A stretch of 64,000 nt of DNA, from contig JASANE010029459.1 of NCBI GenBank assembly GCA_030248225.1, positions 62,001 to 126,000 on the forward strand, given 5' to 3'. Numbering within the stretch: the first letter of the stretch is position 1; every line of letters begins with the position of its first letter. The stretch is from Trileptium ribeirensis (lineage: Eukaryota; Nematoda; Enoplea; Enoplida; Thoracostomopsidae). The notes under the pieces were generated by a model. The model had not been told where the DNA came from. It made no database searches and saw only the letters and a program-made list of their open reading frames with translations. A program made the position numbers and the translations under genes. Positions 49,267 to 58,349 of the stretch are shown piece by piece.

Positions 49267-50646
49267 ATGTCTAAACCTTTGAAAGTTTTGGTTCAACAGC
49301 GGAAAGGTTTTCGACTTAACGCTAACAAACAATTAGCTCTTTTTAAAACATTGCGTACTGATTTTGAAGCAGCCGATTTTGTTGAAAAATTACAAATTTT
49401 TGTTGAAAAAGTGCAATATTATCATACTCAAATCGAAGAGTTAGACGCAGAAATTTTAACTCAACTAGAAGACGAAGATCAAATTGCACAAGAGGTCGAG
49501 TCTACCAGTTCGCTGCGGGAGTTGATGATCGATGCTATTAAGACAGCGTCCGTTGCGATCAACAACTCTAGGCAGTCTGCCGCTTCCCCACCACCCGGTG
49601 AAGATCTTGATGAGACATCCACGCAGCGAGCGAGAACAACCGTTAAACTGCCGCAGCTAGTTATCGATAACTACGACGGGGATCCACTGTCTTGGCAAGA
49701 GTTCTGGGACAGTTATGATTCCACCATTCATAGCAATCCCGATCTTTCGGACATCGATAAGTACAAATACCTGCGCAGCTACTTGCGTGGGGATGCTCTG
49801 AATGTTATTGAAGGATACCGCTTGACTTCATCCAACTACTCCACCGTGGTCGAGGTCCTTAAAGAACGATTTGGCAATGCCGAGTTAGCTATTTTTGCCC
49901 ACTTCGAAAAGCTCCTGGCAATGCAGTCCACCAATGATTCAGCCAAACTGCAGCGTGTCTATGACGAATGTGAAAAGCACATTCGTAGTTTGGTTGCCCT
50001 TGGACTCAATGAAGATACATTTGGTCAGGTCTTCACTCCAATAATTTTATCAAAGCTCCCTCGGGCATCCCGAATCATTATCCATCGGCGAAACGGATCC
50101 ACACCATGGAAGTTAGTCACGTTGCGTTCGATGCTCAAAGACGAAATCAAAGCCCACGAAATGAGCGATTGCTATACTTCCACCTTGTCTTCATCTTCCA
50201 ATACACCTGCGCAACAGCAGAGTTCTGTTACGCATAAGAAGTCTCCGCGACCGCTTCCACCGTCGCAATCCACCTTGTCGAATCACTCCACGCGCTCTGT
50301 TTCGTGTTGTTTTTGTCGTGGGAATCACTACGCAGATAAGTGCACTAAATTTGCAACGGTTGCGAAGCGCAAAGGTGCACTCGCTGGTAGGTGCTTCAAT
50401 TGCCTTGGGGAGGGTCATGACGCCCGACGATGTACACGGAACCGAACATGCTTTTATTGCAAAAGAGCAGGACATCACAGCAGCCTGTGCTTCGAGAAAT
50501 TCGGTGGAGATGGCCGATCTGAACAGGATGCAGCGAGTAAGCCCACCAAGGGTGCGAAAACGGGGCCCTCCAGTGCTGCTCAAACGTCAAAGGACACAAC
50601 ATTGATGATTGGGGGTCGCAGGTGCAAATGCAACTTGCCACAGTGA
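49267..50646 (+). CDS. gag: BEL/Pao Gag with three zinc knuckles
   Basis: 459 residues from the ATG at 49267 (the frame opens earlier at a TTG, but ATG is the better start). A coiled-coil-prone N-terminus comes first. The BEL-type capsid core (DUF1759-like) spans about residues 127-290, with LPQLVIDNYDGDPLSWQEFW and YKYLRSYLRGDAL. Three zinc knuckles follow: CX2CX3HX4C at about 347-359 and two CX2CX4HX4C at about 376-389 and 395-408. Gag packages the element RNA. The frame stops at 50644, overlapping the pol frame by 25 bases. Pol is in the -1 frame, and a run of five G lies in the overlap approach (50611-50615). Confidence 0.93.
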   Translation: MSKPLKVLVQQRKGFRLNANKQLALFKTLRTDFEAADFVEKLQIFVEKVQYYHTQIEELDAEILTQLEDEDQIAQEVESTSSLRELMIDAIKTASVAINNSRQSAASPPPGEDLDETSTQRARTTVKLPQLVIDNYDGDPLSWQEFWDSYDSTIHSNPDLSDIDKYKYLRSYLRGDALNVIEGYRLTSSNYSTVVEVLKERFGNAELAIFAHFEKLLAMQSTNDSAKLQRVYDECEKHIRSLVALGLNEDTFGQVFTPIILSKLPRASRIIIHRRNGSTPWKLVTLRSMLKDEIKAHEMSDCYTSTLSSSSNTPAQQQSSVTHKKSPRPLPPSQSTLSNHSTRSVSCCFCRGNHYADKCTKFATVAKRKGALAGRCFNCLGEGHDARRCTRNRTCFYCKRAGHHSSLCFEKFGGDGRSEQDAASKPTKGAKTGPSSAAQTSKDTTLMIGGRRCKCNLPQ

Positions 50647-53600
50647 AACTTACTGGTATAGCTGGCGATGTTGTTGCCCGTGTTTTCTTTGATACAGGAA
50701 GCACGCGCAGCTACATGACAACTTCTCTTTTCAAACGGCTGGGGCTTCCAAACATGGGAGAAGAAGTGATGTCTATTGCGAAATTTGCAAATAGTCGTCG
50801 ATCAACTGAACGCTTCAAGATTGCTGAACTAAAGATTCCAACGATCGACAAACAATCAATCACCGTGTCAACATTAGTGACTGACGTTATATCCTGCCCG
50901 ATCCAGAAATATCCAATATCTATCAAGAACAATCCAATCTTGTCTCAAATTCGCATGGCGGATCCACCATCTCCTACATCTGAACAAGTCAGCATTGACG
51001 TGTTGATCGGAGTTGATTATTATTACGAATTCATCGGGAGCGAGCGCATCGAATTGTCAAACGGCAGCTATTTAATTGAGTCACGATTAGGCTATATCGT
51101 TGCCGGAAAAGTTCCGTGCAACGACGCCATGCAAGCATCAGCCGTTACACTAGTTTGTCATGATTTCCCAACCCGAAACTTTGACATAGAACGATTCTGG
51201 CATCTTGACGAAGTCGGAGTCAAAGACAGTCCATACCAGGCTGATGACGAAAGAGCAATTGAAGACTTTAACAAGTCAGTGCGTGTTGTCGATGGTCGAT
51301 ATGAAGTAACATTTCCTTGGAAAGGCGGTCCTGACGTTGATCCCGAGCTCCCAACCAACGAGCGATTGGCTGTGGGGCGTTTAACATCGCTGATGAAGCG
51401 GCTGAAAGACAAGCCATCAGTAATTGAACAATATGACAACATCATCCAAGATCAACTTCAGAAAGGCGTCATAGAGCGTGTAGATCTCAAGTCACCCGCT
51501 GATTCCCCTCGAATCCATTACATTCCACATCACTGTGTTATTCGCGAAAACAAGTCAACCACGAAGATCCGTATAGTTTACGATGCCTCCGCTAAGGCAA
51601 GTCGACAACACCCTAGCCTCAATGACTGTCTCCTTCGTGGACCAGTTATACTACAAGACCTCTGCGGAATGTTACTGCGATTTCGGCTGCCAAACGTCGC
51701 TATGGTAAGCGATGTTGAGAAAGCGTTCCTGCAAGTCGGATTGCAACGTCAGGAACGCGATGTCACTCGTTTCTTCTGGTTGAAGGATCCGTGTAAACCA
51801 CCGACGACTGAAAATCTAGTGGTTTTCCGGTTTACACGAGTGCCGTTCGGATTCGTACCCAGTCCGTTTCTTCTTGGTGCTGCTATCAAGCACCACCTGA
51901 GTCGGCAAAGAACGAAGGTTGCCTGCGATATTTCCGACAACCTTTACGTGGACAATATATTGGCAGGACGAGCCAATGTTGCAGATGCAGTAGAATTTTA
52001 CAAAGAGACGAAACAGATATTCACGGATATATCCATGAATGTTCGTGAATGGTATTCAAATTCGAATGACTTTTGTCAACAACTTCCAGTCTGTGACAGA
52101 GGAAGCGATGACAATCCGAAGGTTCTGGGACTCAAGTGGAATACAAAGGAAGACACATTGTCGTGTACCGGGCCAGAGTGTGTCGACAATCAATTGACGA
52201 AGCGGCGACTGCTTCAGTGCATCTCCCAAATCTATGATCCATGCGGTCTACTATCACCACTGACCATCGGTGGTAAAGTGATCGTGCAAAACGCGTGGCG
52301 GCAAAAATTGTCCTGGGACGACACACTTCCTTCAAATCTTCTCGAGAATATTGACTCACTTACCGACACGATCACTCGAATCGGTGAAATTGTAATCCCA
52401 AGACAAGCCACCCCAGTGTATAGCATGCCTAACATCAAGTACGAGATCCACGGATTCTGCGACGCCTCAGCAAAAGCTTATGCTGCTGCGATATATCTGA
52501 GGTCAATTGATTCAAACGAAATTCCTTTCACAAGACTCGTCTACAGCAAAGCGCGGCTAGCTCCCATCAAACCAGTTTCGATTCCCCGTCTCGAACTCAT
52601 GGCGGCAGTAGTTGGATGCCGCTTGATCCAATTTGTGTCAACCGAATTGCGAATTCCAATCGAACGCAAATTTCTTTGGAGCGATTCAAAGTGCGTGCTA
52701 CTCTGGATCAAGTCCACAAAATTGTTGCCGGTATTTGTCCAAAACCGAGTCAAAGAAATAGCAGCCCATCAGGATATTGCTTGCCGATACGTGCCGACAA
52801 CATGCAATCCAGCTGATCTTCCAACCCGCGGTACGGATATCGAAACGCTGCAGATTAGCACTATGTGGTGGCACGGTCCACAGTTTTTGCAGGTATCACA
52901 AAATCTGTGGCCTGAGCAAGACATTAATCTAACAGATCGCGAAGAAGACATATCCCTCATTGATGACAATCGCATCATTAAAAAGGTCAATAGACCTACG
53001 GGCCTGACATGCGCAGCCGAGCGGCTACCTGGGATCGGCGCTATCATCGATGTTACAAAGTATTCTCGATTACTTCATCTGCTGCGTGTCACTGCCCTCG
53101 TTCTGCGGTTTGTGGAACGCTGTCAACAAAGATGTCGTTCCATTAGCGATTCAAATAGTGATGGTCTACTCGTCAATCCTGCAGATATGGCAGCAGCTGA
53201 AGAACATTGGATTCGATACATACAATCAACAATGTTGCCGGACGGTCTGAAGAGCAAGGAATCCAGCAACTTGGTGCGTCATCTGGGTTTGTTCCTGGAT
53301 GACCGTGGTGTAGTTCGATGTAAGGGTCGCCTTGAGCTGTCGGATTTGTCCGAAAGCTCAAAGTACCCAAAATTGCTGCCCAAAAATCATTATTTCACCA
53401 ACTTACTGATATCCCATTGCCACGAACGGTTGTTTCACTCTGGTGTCCGACAAACCCTCGCTCAACTCAGACTCCAGTACTGGGTCCCAAATGGTCCTTC
53501 ACAAGTCGGTAAACTTTTGAAACATTGCCTTGTTTGTCGACGCGCTCAAGCCGGCCCATATCAAGTACCCGATAGCCCGCCCTTGCCCTGGTTCCGAGTT

Positions 53601-54680
53601 TCGGTTAGCCATCCGTTTCAAAATGTGGGTATCGACTACCTTGGACCGCTGTTTATCAAAGGTTCCACAGCTGCTAAAGCATGGGTATGCTTATTTACCT
53701 GTGCAGCAACCCGCGCAATCCATTTGGAAGTGGTCACAGATGCCACTACGGAGCAATTTCTGATGAGCTTGCGGCGATTTTGTGCAGTTTACGGAGCTCC
53801 GTCGATGATCGTATCCGATAACGCAAAACACTTCAAGTCGGCGCAGACGGTGCTAAAGCGAATCTCCATAGAACCCAATATCCAGCGCTATTCAACGTCC
53901 GAAGGGATTCAGTGGAAATTTCTGACCCAGCTAGCGCCATGGATGGGGGGTTTTTATGAGCGCTTAGTGGGATCTGTGAAACGAGCTCTACGCAAGACAC
54001 TGGGGAAGAATTGTCTAACACTGGTCGAGCTTCAAACAGTTGTTGTAGAAGTTGCAGCAATTGTTAATTCACGTCCGTTAATTCCAGCCAATCCAGAAGT
54101 TGGTGAGCCACTTTTGACGCCGGGCCATTTCTTGTCGCGGCGAGGTCGTGCCGGCCTTCCATCGTTCCAAACAGGCAGTGAGGAAGCATATGAAGAACGT
54201 CCCACAACAGCCAGCAAGCTGTTGGACAAGTGGTCACAAGGTCAGAAAGCGCTCGATGCCTTCTGGAAGATATGGCAAAACGAATACTTAGCTAGTTTGA
54301 GAGAACGTCCACCACCTAACCTGAATGACCGTAATTCGACGCGCTTAGAACCGACCGTTGGTGACGTGGTATTAATCAAAGAGCCACTCCCACGATGCCA
54401 ATGGAAGCTGGGGAAAGTGGATTCTGTACATGTTGGTCGTGACAAAAACTGCCGATCAGCCACGGTGATCACTCCCAAAGGGAAACGGTTGACTCGCTCT
54501 CTTAAACACCTTGTCCCAATAGAAATAAACTGTTTCAAAAAGACTGTGGCCGAGCAAAGGGCTCGTGAATCTGCTGGTGAGATCAAGGGTGGCATGCGGC
54601 CGCCCAGAGAGGCAGCTCGCAAAGCTAAAGAAGCAATCCGGCACGATGCGAACCTTTTGGCTTCCAGTGACGAGGAATAA
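50622..54680 (+). CDS. pol: BEL/Pao Pol: protease, reverse transcriptase, RNase H, integrase
   Basis: 1,352 residues with no internal stop. Aspartic protease: FFDTGS at residues 22-27. RT: VSDVEKAF (Asp364) and the catalytic tetrad YVDN at 442-445, with Asn where many RTs have the second Asp. RNase H: FCDAS (Asp614), RLELM (Glu658), WSDSK (Asp688), ADLPTRG (Asp732). Integrase: H934/H939/C969/C972 zinc motif, then GIDYLG (Asp1005), SDNAK (Asp1066) and YERLV (Glu1113). C-terminal DUF5641-like GDVVLIKE..P...WKLGKV. All catalytic positions are present, so the enzyme looks intact. It is most likely made by frameshift or readthrough from gag, since it has no ATG of its own near the start of the domain. 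Confidence 0.95.
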   Translation: MQMQLATVKLTGIAGDVVARVFFDTGSTRSYMTTSLFKRLGLPNMGEEVMSIAKFANSRRSTERFKIAELKIPTIDKQSITVSTLVTDVISCPIQKYPISIKNNPILSQIRMADPPSPTSEQVSIDVLIGVDYYYEFIGSERIELSNGSYLIESRLGYIVAGKVPCNDAMQASAVTLVCHDFPTRNFDIERFWHLDEVGVKDSPYQADDERAIEDFNKSVRVVDGRYEVTFPWKGGPDVDPELPTNERLAVGRLTSLMKRLKDKPSVIEQYDNIIQDQLQKGVIERVDLKSPADSPRIHYIPHHCVIRENKSTTKIRIVYDASAKASRQHPSLNDCLLRGPVILQDLCGMLLRFRLPNVAMVSDVEKAFLQVGLQRQERDVTRFFWLKDPCKPPTTENLVVFRFTRVPFGFVPSPFLLGAAIKHHLSRQRTKVACDISDNLYVDNILAGRANVADAVEFYKETKQIFTDISMNVREWYSNSNDFCQQLPVCDRGSDDNPKVLGLKWNTKEDTLSCTGPECVDNQLTKRRLLQCISQIYDPCGLLSPLTIGGKVIVQNAWRQKLSWDDTLPSNLLENIDSLTDTITRIGEIVIPRQATPVYSMPNIKYEIHGFCDASAKAYAAAIYLRSIDSNEIPFTRLVYSKARLAPIKPVSIPRLELMAAVVGCRLIQFVSTELRIPIERKFLWSDSKCVLLWIKSTKLLPVFVQNRVKEIAAHQDIACRYVPTTCNPADLPTRGTDIETLQISTMWWHGPQFLQVSQNLWPEQDINLTDREEDISLIDDNRIIKKVNRPTGLTCAAERLPGIGAIIDVTKYSRLLHLLRVTALVLRFVERCQQRCRSISDSNSDGLLVNPADMAAAEEHWIRYIQSTMLPDGLKSKESSNLVRHLGLFLDDRGVVRCKGRLELSDLSESSKYPKLLPKNHYFTNLLISHCHERLFHSGVRQTLAQLRLQYWVPNGPSQVGKLLKHCLVCRRAQAGPYQVPDSPPLPWFRVSVSHPFQNVGIDYLGPLFIKGSTAAKAWVCLFTCAATRAIHLEVVTDATTEQFLMSLRRFCAVYGAPSMIVSDNAKHFKSAQTVLKRISIEPNIQRYSTSEGIQWKFLTQLAPWMGGFYERLVGSVKRALRKTLGKNCLTLVELQTVVVEVAAIVNSRPLIPANPEVGEPLLTPGHFLSRRGRAGLPSFQTGSEEAYEERPTTASKLLDKWSQGQKALDAFWKIWQNEYLASLRERPPPNLNDRNSTRLEPTVGDVVLIKEPLPRCQWKLGKVDSVHVGRDKNCRSATVITPKGKRLTRSLKHLVPIEINCFKKTVAEQRARESAGEIKGGMRPPREAARKAKEAIRHDANLLASSDEE

Positions 54681-54799
54681 TTAAAATTTTAATCGAATTC
54701 AAAATAGACATACTAATTGCTGTATTTAGAATAATTCATGTTTATTTAGTGAGTTCTTCGTGTTTGTTTGTCCATATGTACTCTTCATGTGCATTCGCG

Positions 54800-54808
54800 T
54801 TTTTCAGT
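54800..54808 (+). promoter_or_regulatory. Candidate splice acceptor for ORF3
   Basis: GTTTTTCAG with AG at 54806-54807, one base before the ATG of ORF3 at 54809. It is as strong as the acceptors of the neighbouring Roquin gene. Its placement suggests a spliced env-style subgenomic transcript. Confidence 0.5.
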
Positions 54809-56233
54809 ATGCTCAAGCTTGTCAACTCTGACAGCCCCTTGTCACGACTCCATGTCTTTGGTCGGCCCATTCCAGTACACAACTCTACGGCCACATCAAT
54901 CGAAATGTTGTATGGATGTGCCCTACTCATTCAACATGGTCAAATTGCGGATGCTGACGATTTTTTGCGCAACGACGCGTTACGACGTGATCCTTCCAGT
55001 ATCAGCGGTTGGCTACGCCGCACTCTTCGTAATCAAAGTCCCAACACCATCATGTTTGCGGACGATATTTACTATGCCGTGATGCTACATCTCCTAGAAG
55101 ATTCTGACAATGATTTTTGCCGGGAAATTCATTACCTGGCAGGGGATGTTGACAGCGATTCAATAGAGGATCAAGATCATCTTGAATTTGTATGTGTTGG
55201 TGAAAACCAAGTATGGTGCTGCGGCGTTGCAGGGTCAATCGTCCGTCGGAACGACTTCGACAAGGACCGCTGTTCCGGTTTCAATCGGTATGGTCGACTG
55301 CTGACGAAATTTCTAGAGCAGCTCCGTCAACGCCATATCTTCGTACAATGGGAGTTGTCGATATTGACGGATGAGCACCAACCAGTCAATTCGTTTCTGA
55401 TGTCGGCGAATTACTCAAAGACAGTACTGATCTTGTCTGACAGTCTGGCAAGACAGGTAAAGTGGGTGGCCGGTGGTGCAGTGGTAACCGTCAGAGGTGC
55501 CAAATACAAGGACCTTGCACGGGAGATCAAAAGACGCAATATTCGATTACATAATTATATGGTTGTGATCATCATATGCGGCGTCAACGATTGTCAGCGG
55601 CCTCTAGCAGAATGGCAATCGTCTTGGAATGAGTTGCAGCAGCAGTTAATAGTCTTAAAAGATCATCCAGATACATCGATTATCATGCACAGCCCCGTTA
55701 GTATTCCGCCACCACAGGGTGACGCTCGACACCCCACATGGATGAAGGAACAGTTCAACGCAGCCTTTCCCGAAAGCCACTACTTCTACGTCGATTGGTC
55801 GTGTCCTTTTGATAATCCGTTTCTTCATACCAGCGGAGAAATTAATCGGCGACACTTCACTGATCGTGTCCATGTTCAGCATCAAGGATTCCGTCAATTA
55901 TGGAAAGCAGGCTGTCAACGGATCCCACAACTGGAAATGATATCATTCAAATTGTCAGCCAATCGACGGTTTGCCTCGGGGATCCAGCGTCTGCCTACTT
56001 CTCGATCGTCACATCCTCTACGTCCGATTGCTGTTTCAGCAAATTGGCCGTCCACATCACGGGAACATCGTTTATTCAAATCGCATCGCGTGCAACCATC
56101 ATCATCTGCACAACCAGTGCGACAACATAGTGCAAGTCGAAAGCGATCCGGCAAAGCAGCAAGATGCGATATCTTCACTACGAGAGCATTTCCCCATCTC
56201 CAGTGGTCTCCCAAAATCCCTATGCTCCACTGA
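54809..56233 (+). CDS. Retrotransposon ORF3 with SGNH/GDSL-hydrolase motifs (env position)
   Basis: 474 residues from ATG 54809 (open from a GTG at 54749; another ATG at 54776). In numbering from 54749, all four SGNH blocks are in order and at normal spacing: TVLILSDSLA (Ser232, block I, SDS for GDS), VTVRGAKYKDL (Gly250, block II), VIIICGVND (Asn280, block III GxND) and DRVHVQHQGF (Asp372, His375, block V). SGNH enzymes hydrolyse esters, as lipases, esterases or deacylases. The first 200 residues match nothing I know. The last 90 are Ser/Arg-rich and basic. No signal peptide, fusion peptide or convincing membrane anchor is visible, so it does not look like an envelope glycoprotein. SGNH domains are known in other retroelements (CR1/L2 LINE ORF1, Ngaro-type DIRS elements), but I do not recall one in BEL/Pao. 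Hydrolase activity is inferred from motifs only. Confidence 0.8.
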   Translation: MLKLVNSDSPLSRLHVFGRPIPVHNSTATSIEMLYGCALLIQHGQIADADDFLRNDALRRDPSSISGWLRRTLRNQSPNTIMFADDIYYAVMLHLLEDSDNDFCREIHYLAGDVDSDSIEDQDHLEFVCVGENQVWCCGVAGSIVRRNDFDKDRCSGFNRYGRLLTKFLEQLRQRHIFVQWELSILTDEHQPVNSFLMSANYSKTVLILSDSLARQVKWVAGGAVVTVRGAKYKDLAREIKRRNIRLHNYMVVIIICGVNDCQRPLAEWQSSWNELQQQLIVLKDHPDTSIIMHSPVSIPPPQGDARHPTWMKEQFNAAFPESHYFYVDWSCPFDNPFLHTSGEINRRHFTDRVHVQHQGFRQLWKAGCQRIPQLEMISFKLSANRRFASGIQRLPTSRSSHPLRPIAVSANWPSTSREHRLFKSHRVQPSSSAQPVRQHSASRKRSGKAARCDIFTTRAFPHLQWSPKIPMLH

Positions 56234-56382
56234 TCAATGTCTAATGGTGTCGCGGCTGTGATGTGTTTATTGGTGCATCAATGTTTTGTCGAACAATCAT
56301 GATGTGAGTAAAGTTCTCATATCATTTTTTGGAGTTTCCATTTTTTGGGTTGCCGTGGCCAGTCATAACTTTGGGGTCGGAG
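56234..56382 (+). other. 3' untranslated segment and weak polypurine tract
   Basis: 150 bases between ORF3 and the 3' LTR. TTTGGGGTCGGAG just before the LTR is the only purine-rich stretch and is a poor polypurine tract. Confidence 0.45.
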
Positions 56383-56608
56383 TGTCGTGCACAGCACGAT
56401 ATTGAGGCCGTCTCTTATTTTTGGACTTCTGATTTGCATACGAAGGCAATTAGCTATATAGGGACGATGCACTTTTGTATATATAAATGAAGCGAATATG
56501 TGATTTTTCGCTCCGATTCAATAGACCTGTTTTCGTTTACCGTTTCTTGGTTTTGTGTTCAATAAGTCCTGAAAGTTTTGTTAGTATACGTTGTGAAGCG
56601 TCACAACA
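56383..56608 (+). repeat. 3' LTR (226 bp)
   Basis: Identical to the 5' LTR at all 226 positions by eye. Ends CACAACA, followed by GGTATAAAATT. Confidence 0.95.
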
Positions 56609-56925
56609 GGTATAAAATTTTATGAGATTGATTATATATGAGAGGTGATAGATTCCCCCCCAAATTTTTGTAAGAGACAAAATAACGCGGGAAAAAATAT
56701 AACAGCTATACACCGGAGAGATGATGATAAACCCCCCCACTAAAAAAATATATAAAATTTTATTAAAAGAAACGACAATTGCACATTACACCCACCGACC
56801 ACACACCCACCCCAACACAAAAAAAAAAAAATTAAAAAATAAATAAAATTAAAATTAAAACCCCACAAATAAAAAAAAAAAAAACACACCCCACCCCCCC
56901 CATGTTTTGAATTTTTTTGCATAAC
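56609..56925. other. Homopolymer-rich flank of the retrotransposon
   Basis: Long A runs (up to about 14), C7 and C8 runs and CCCCACA-like stretches, with no coding sense. The other flank, 48538-48772, is alike (G8, G-rich, A13). Either low-complexity DNA or poor consensus or gap filling around a repeat. Confidence 0.6.
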
Positions 56926-57381
56926 ACTTCTCCCAGGCTAAACTATCGATATAAATAGCTACCGTGTATGGCCGCTTCGTTTTCATTTAATAACCGGTAT
57001 AAATCGGCACCCCCGTGTTTTAAAAGTGTTAAATTTGACCCAAGAATAGGCATAAAAAGCTTAATTTTTGATATACGGAGTTCCGCATAACGTCATTTTG
57101 ACCGCGCTGACGGGCTGCACGAGATACGATCACAAAATCGAGGCTAGATGCAACCTGGAGCATACCAGAGGCCATTTTATGGTACCTTGCGGAGCAGCAG
57201 GGGGTGGTATTTGGGAAGCCATAGCATAAAAACGGTTAAAAAATTTACTATAACGACCTCAAATTACGGATCCTTGATGTTTTTTGGTCATAGGGTGTAA
57301 AAATGAAGATAATCGGAGCCAAAAAGTCATTAGTCATTTTTTCTGGGGCAAAACGTCATCGTAGCGTGAAATGACCCATAA

Positions 57382-58349
57382 TTCTGGTACCGAGAAAAAT
57401 AATTTTGCTATAATATAAACTATTATAAAAATTCGTAGCATTGATTCGATATAAATGTTGATTTTGATTCTATCCAATTAAAAATATAATAATCTGAATC
57501 GGGATCACCCTGTGTTACAAGGTGATATGATTCTACTTGATTTGGTTATCGACTTAAATTTTGGTTTAAATCGACTCGTCGATCTTGCTATATTTAGTTG
57601 TGTTAGAATATATTCTATTAAAATGAATTGTAGAATAAAATATTGTTTAGTTCCAGTAACAGGCCTTAGGCTGCGGTCACATTGCAGCCGAACCGATACG
57701 ACTAAACTGTTTCTCAACCGTATACGTGTATATGTATTTATTTTAGGATCATATTCTATGTGTATATATTACACATTATATGCATGTAATATATACATAT
57801 CTAATCTACATACATTATAAGATTTGTGCATGTATGTAACTGATTTATGATATCTTCTAAACTTTTAAGTATTCAGAAGTAATTATTATATAATTATATT
57901 CGTAAGAGTCCTGTTGTTGAATGAAGAACTAAATTTTAAAATGACGTTACAATAGTTTTAAAATTTATAACAGTTATGAAACAAATACGTTTTATAATAA
58001 TTAGCGATTGTGTAGCAAAACTTACGAAGAAAAACAATGTTTACAACCAAAAAATTTGTAGCGTGTTCAACAGAAACTGGGATATCCTTTCATTAAATTA
58101 TTTACACTGTACATAAAACTTCCGCCGGGTTTCGTAATTTTTGAAGCTGTAGTTATTTTGCGTTGCATGTCACAAATCATCTGCTGCGAAGTCGTATTTT
58201 GGTAAAAAAATTAAGGATTTTTGAAGCGCACTGGCACGCTATGCATTAGGAATTTGGTGAACTAAACAGTATAACTATTGTAGTGAATCGACATTGCGCG
58301 TCTCGGCGTTCAGTGAAGTAACTAAGAAAACCATGCTAAATCGGTTCTT
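57382..58349. other. Gene-free stretch
   Basis: AT-rich DNA. The open frames are short (a 102-codon frame at 57512-57820 is hydrophobic by base composition, with no family match). Nothing supportable. Confidence 0.6.

Larger units (their letters stand above)
48773..56608 (+). mobile_element. BEL/Pao LTR retrotransposon with SGNH-like third ORF
   Basis: 7,836 bases: LTR, leader with primer-binding region, gag, pol (protease-RT-RNase H-integrase order), a third ORF, short 3' segment, LTR. The BEL/Pao assignment rests on the gag DUF1759-type core, the order of pol domains, the RNase H motifs FCDAS / RLELMAAVVG, and the DUF5641-like C-terminus. The LTRs are base-for-base identical. No matching 4-6 base target duplication is seen: flanks are GGAAC before and GGTAT after. 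Confidence 0.95.
48512..57377. mobile_element. DNA transposon split by the retrotransposon (TIR GGGTCATTTCACG, ATAA duplication)
   Basis: The left end at 48512 reads GGGTCATTTCACGATACGAT and the right end at 57377 is the inverse of GGGTCATTTCACGCTACGAT, continuing GAC.TTTT: about 27 bp with two mismatches. ATAA flanks both ends (48508-48511, 57378-57381). Removing the nested LTR element leaves about 1 kb with no transposase. The superfamily is not clear from these ends. Part of the remaining interior (48538-48772, 56609-56925) is homopolymer-rich. Confidence 0.75.

Noticed and set aside
54749..54808. Upstream GTG or ATG (54776) as the start of ORF3
   Set aside because: The ATG at 54809 directly follows a strong acceptor; the upstream codons would be translated only from an unspliced RNA.
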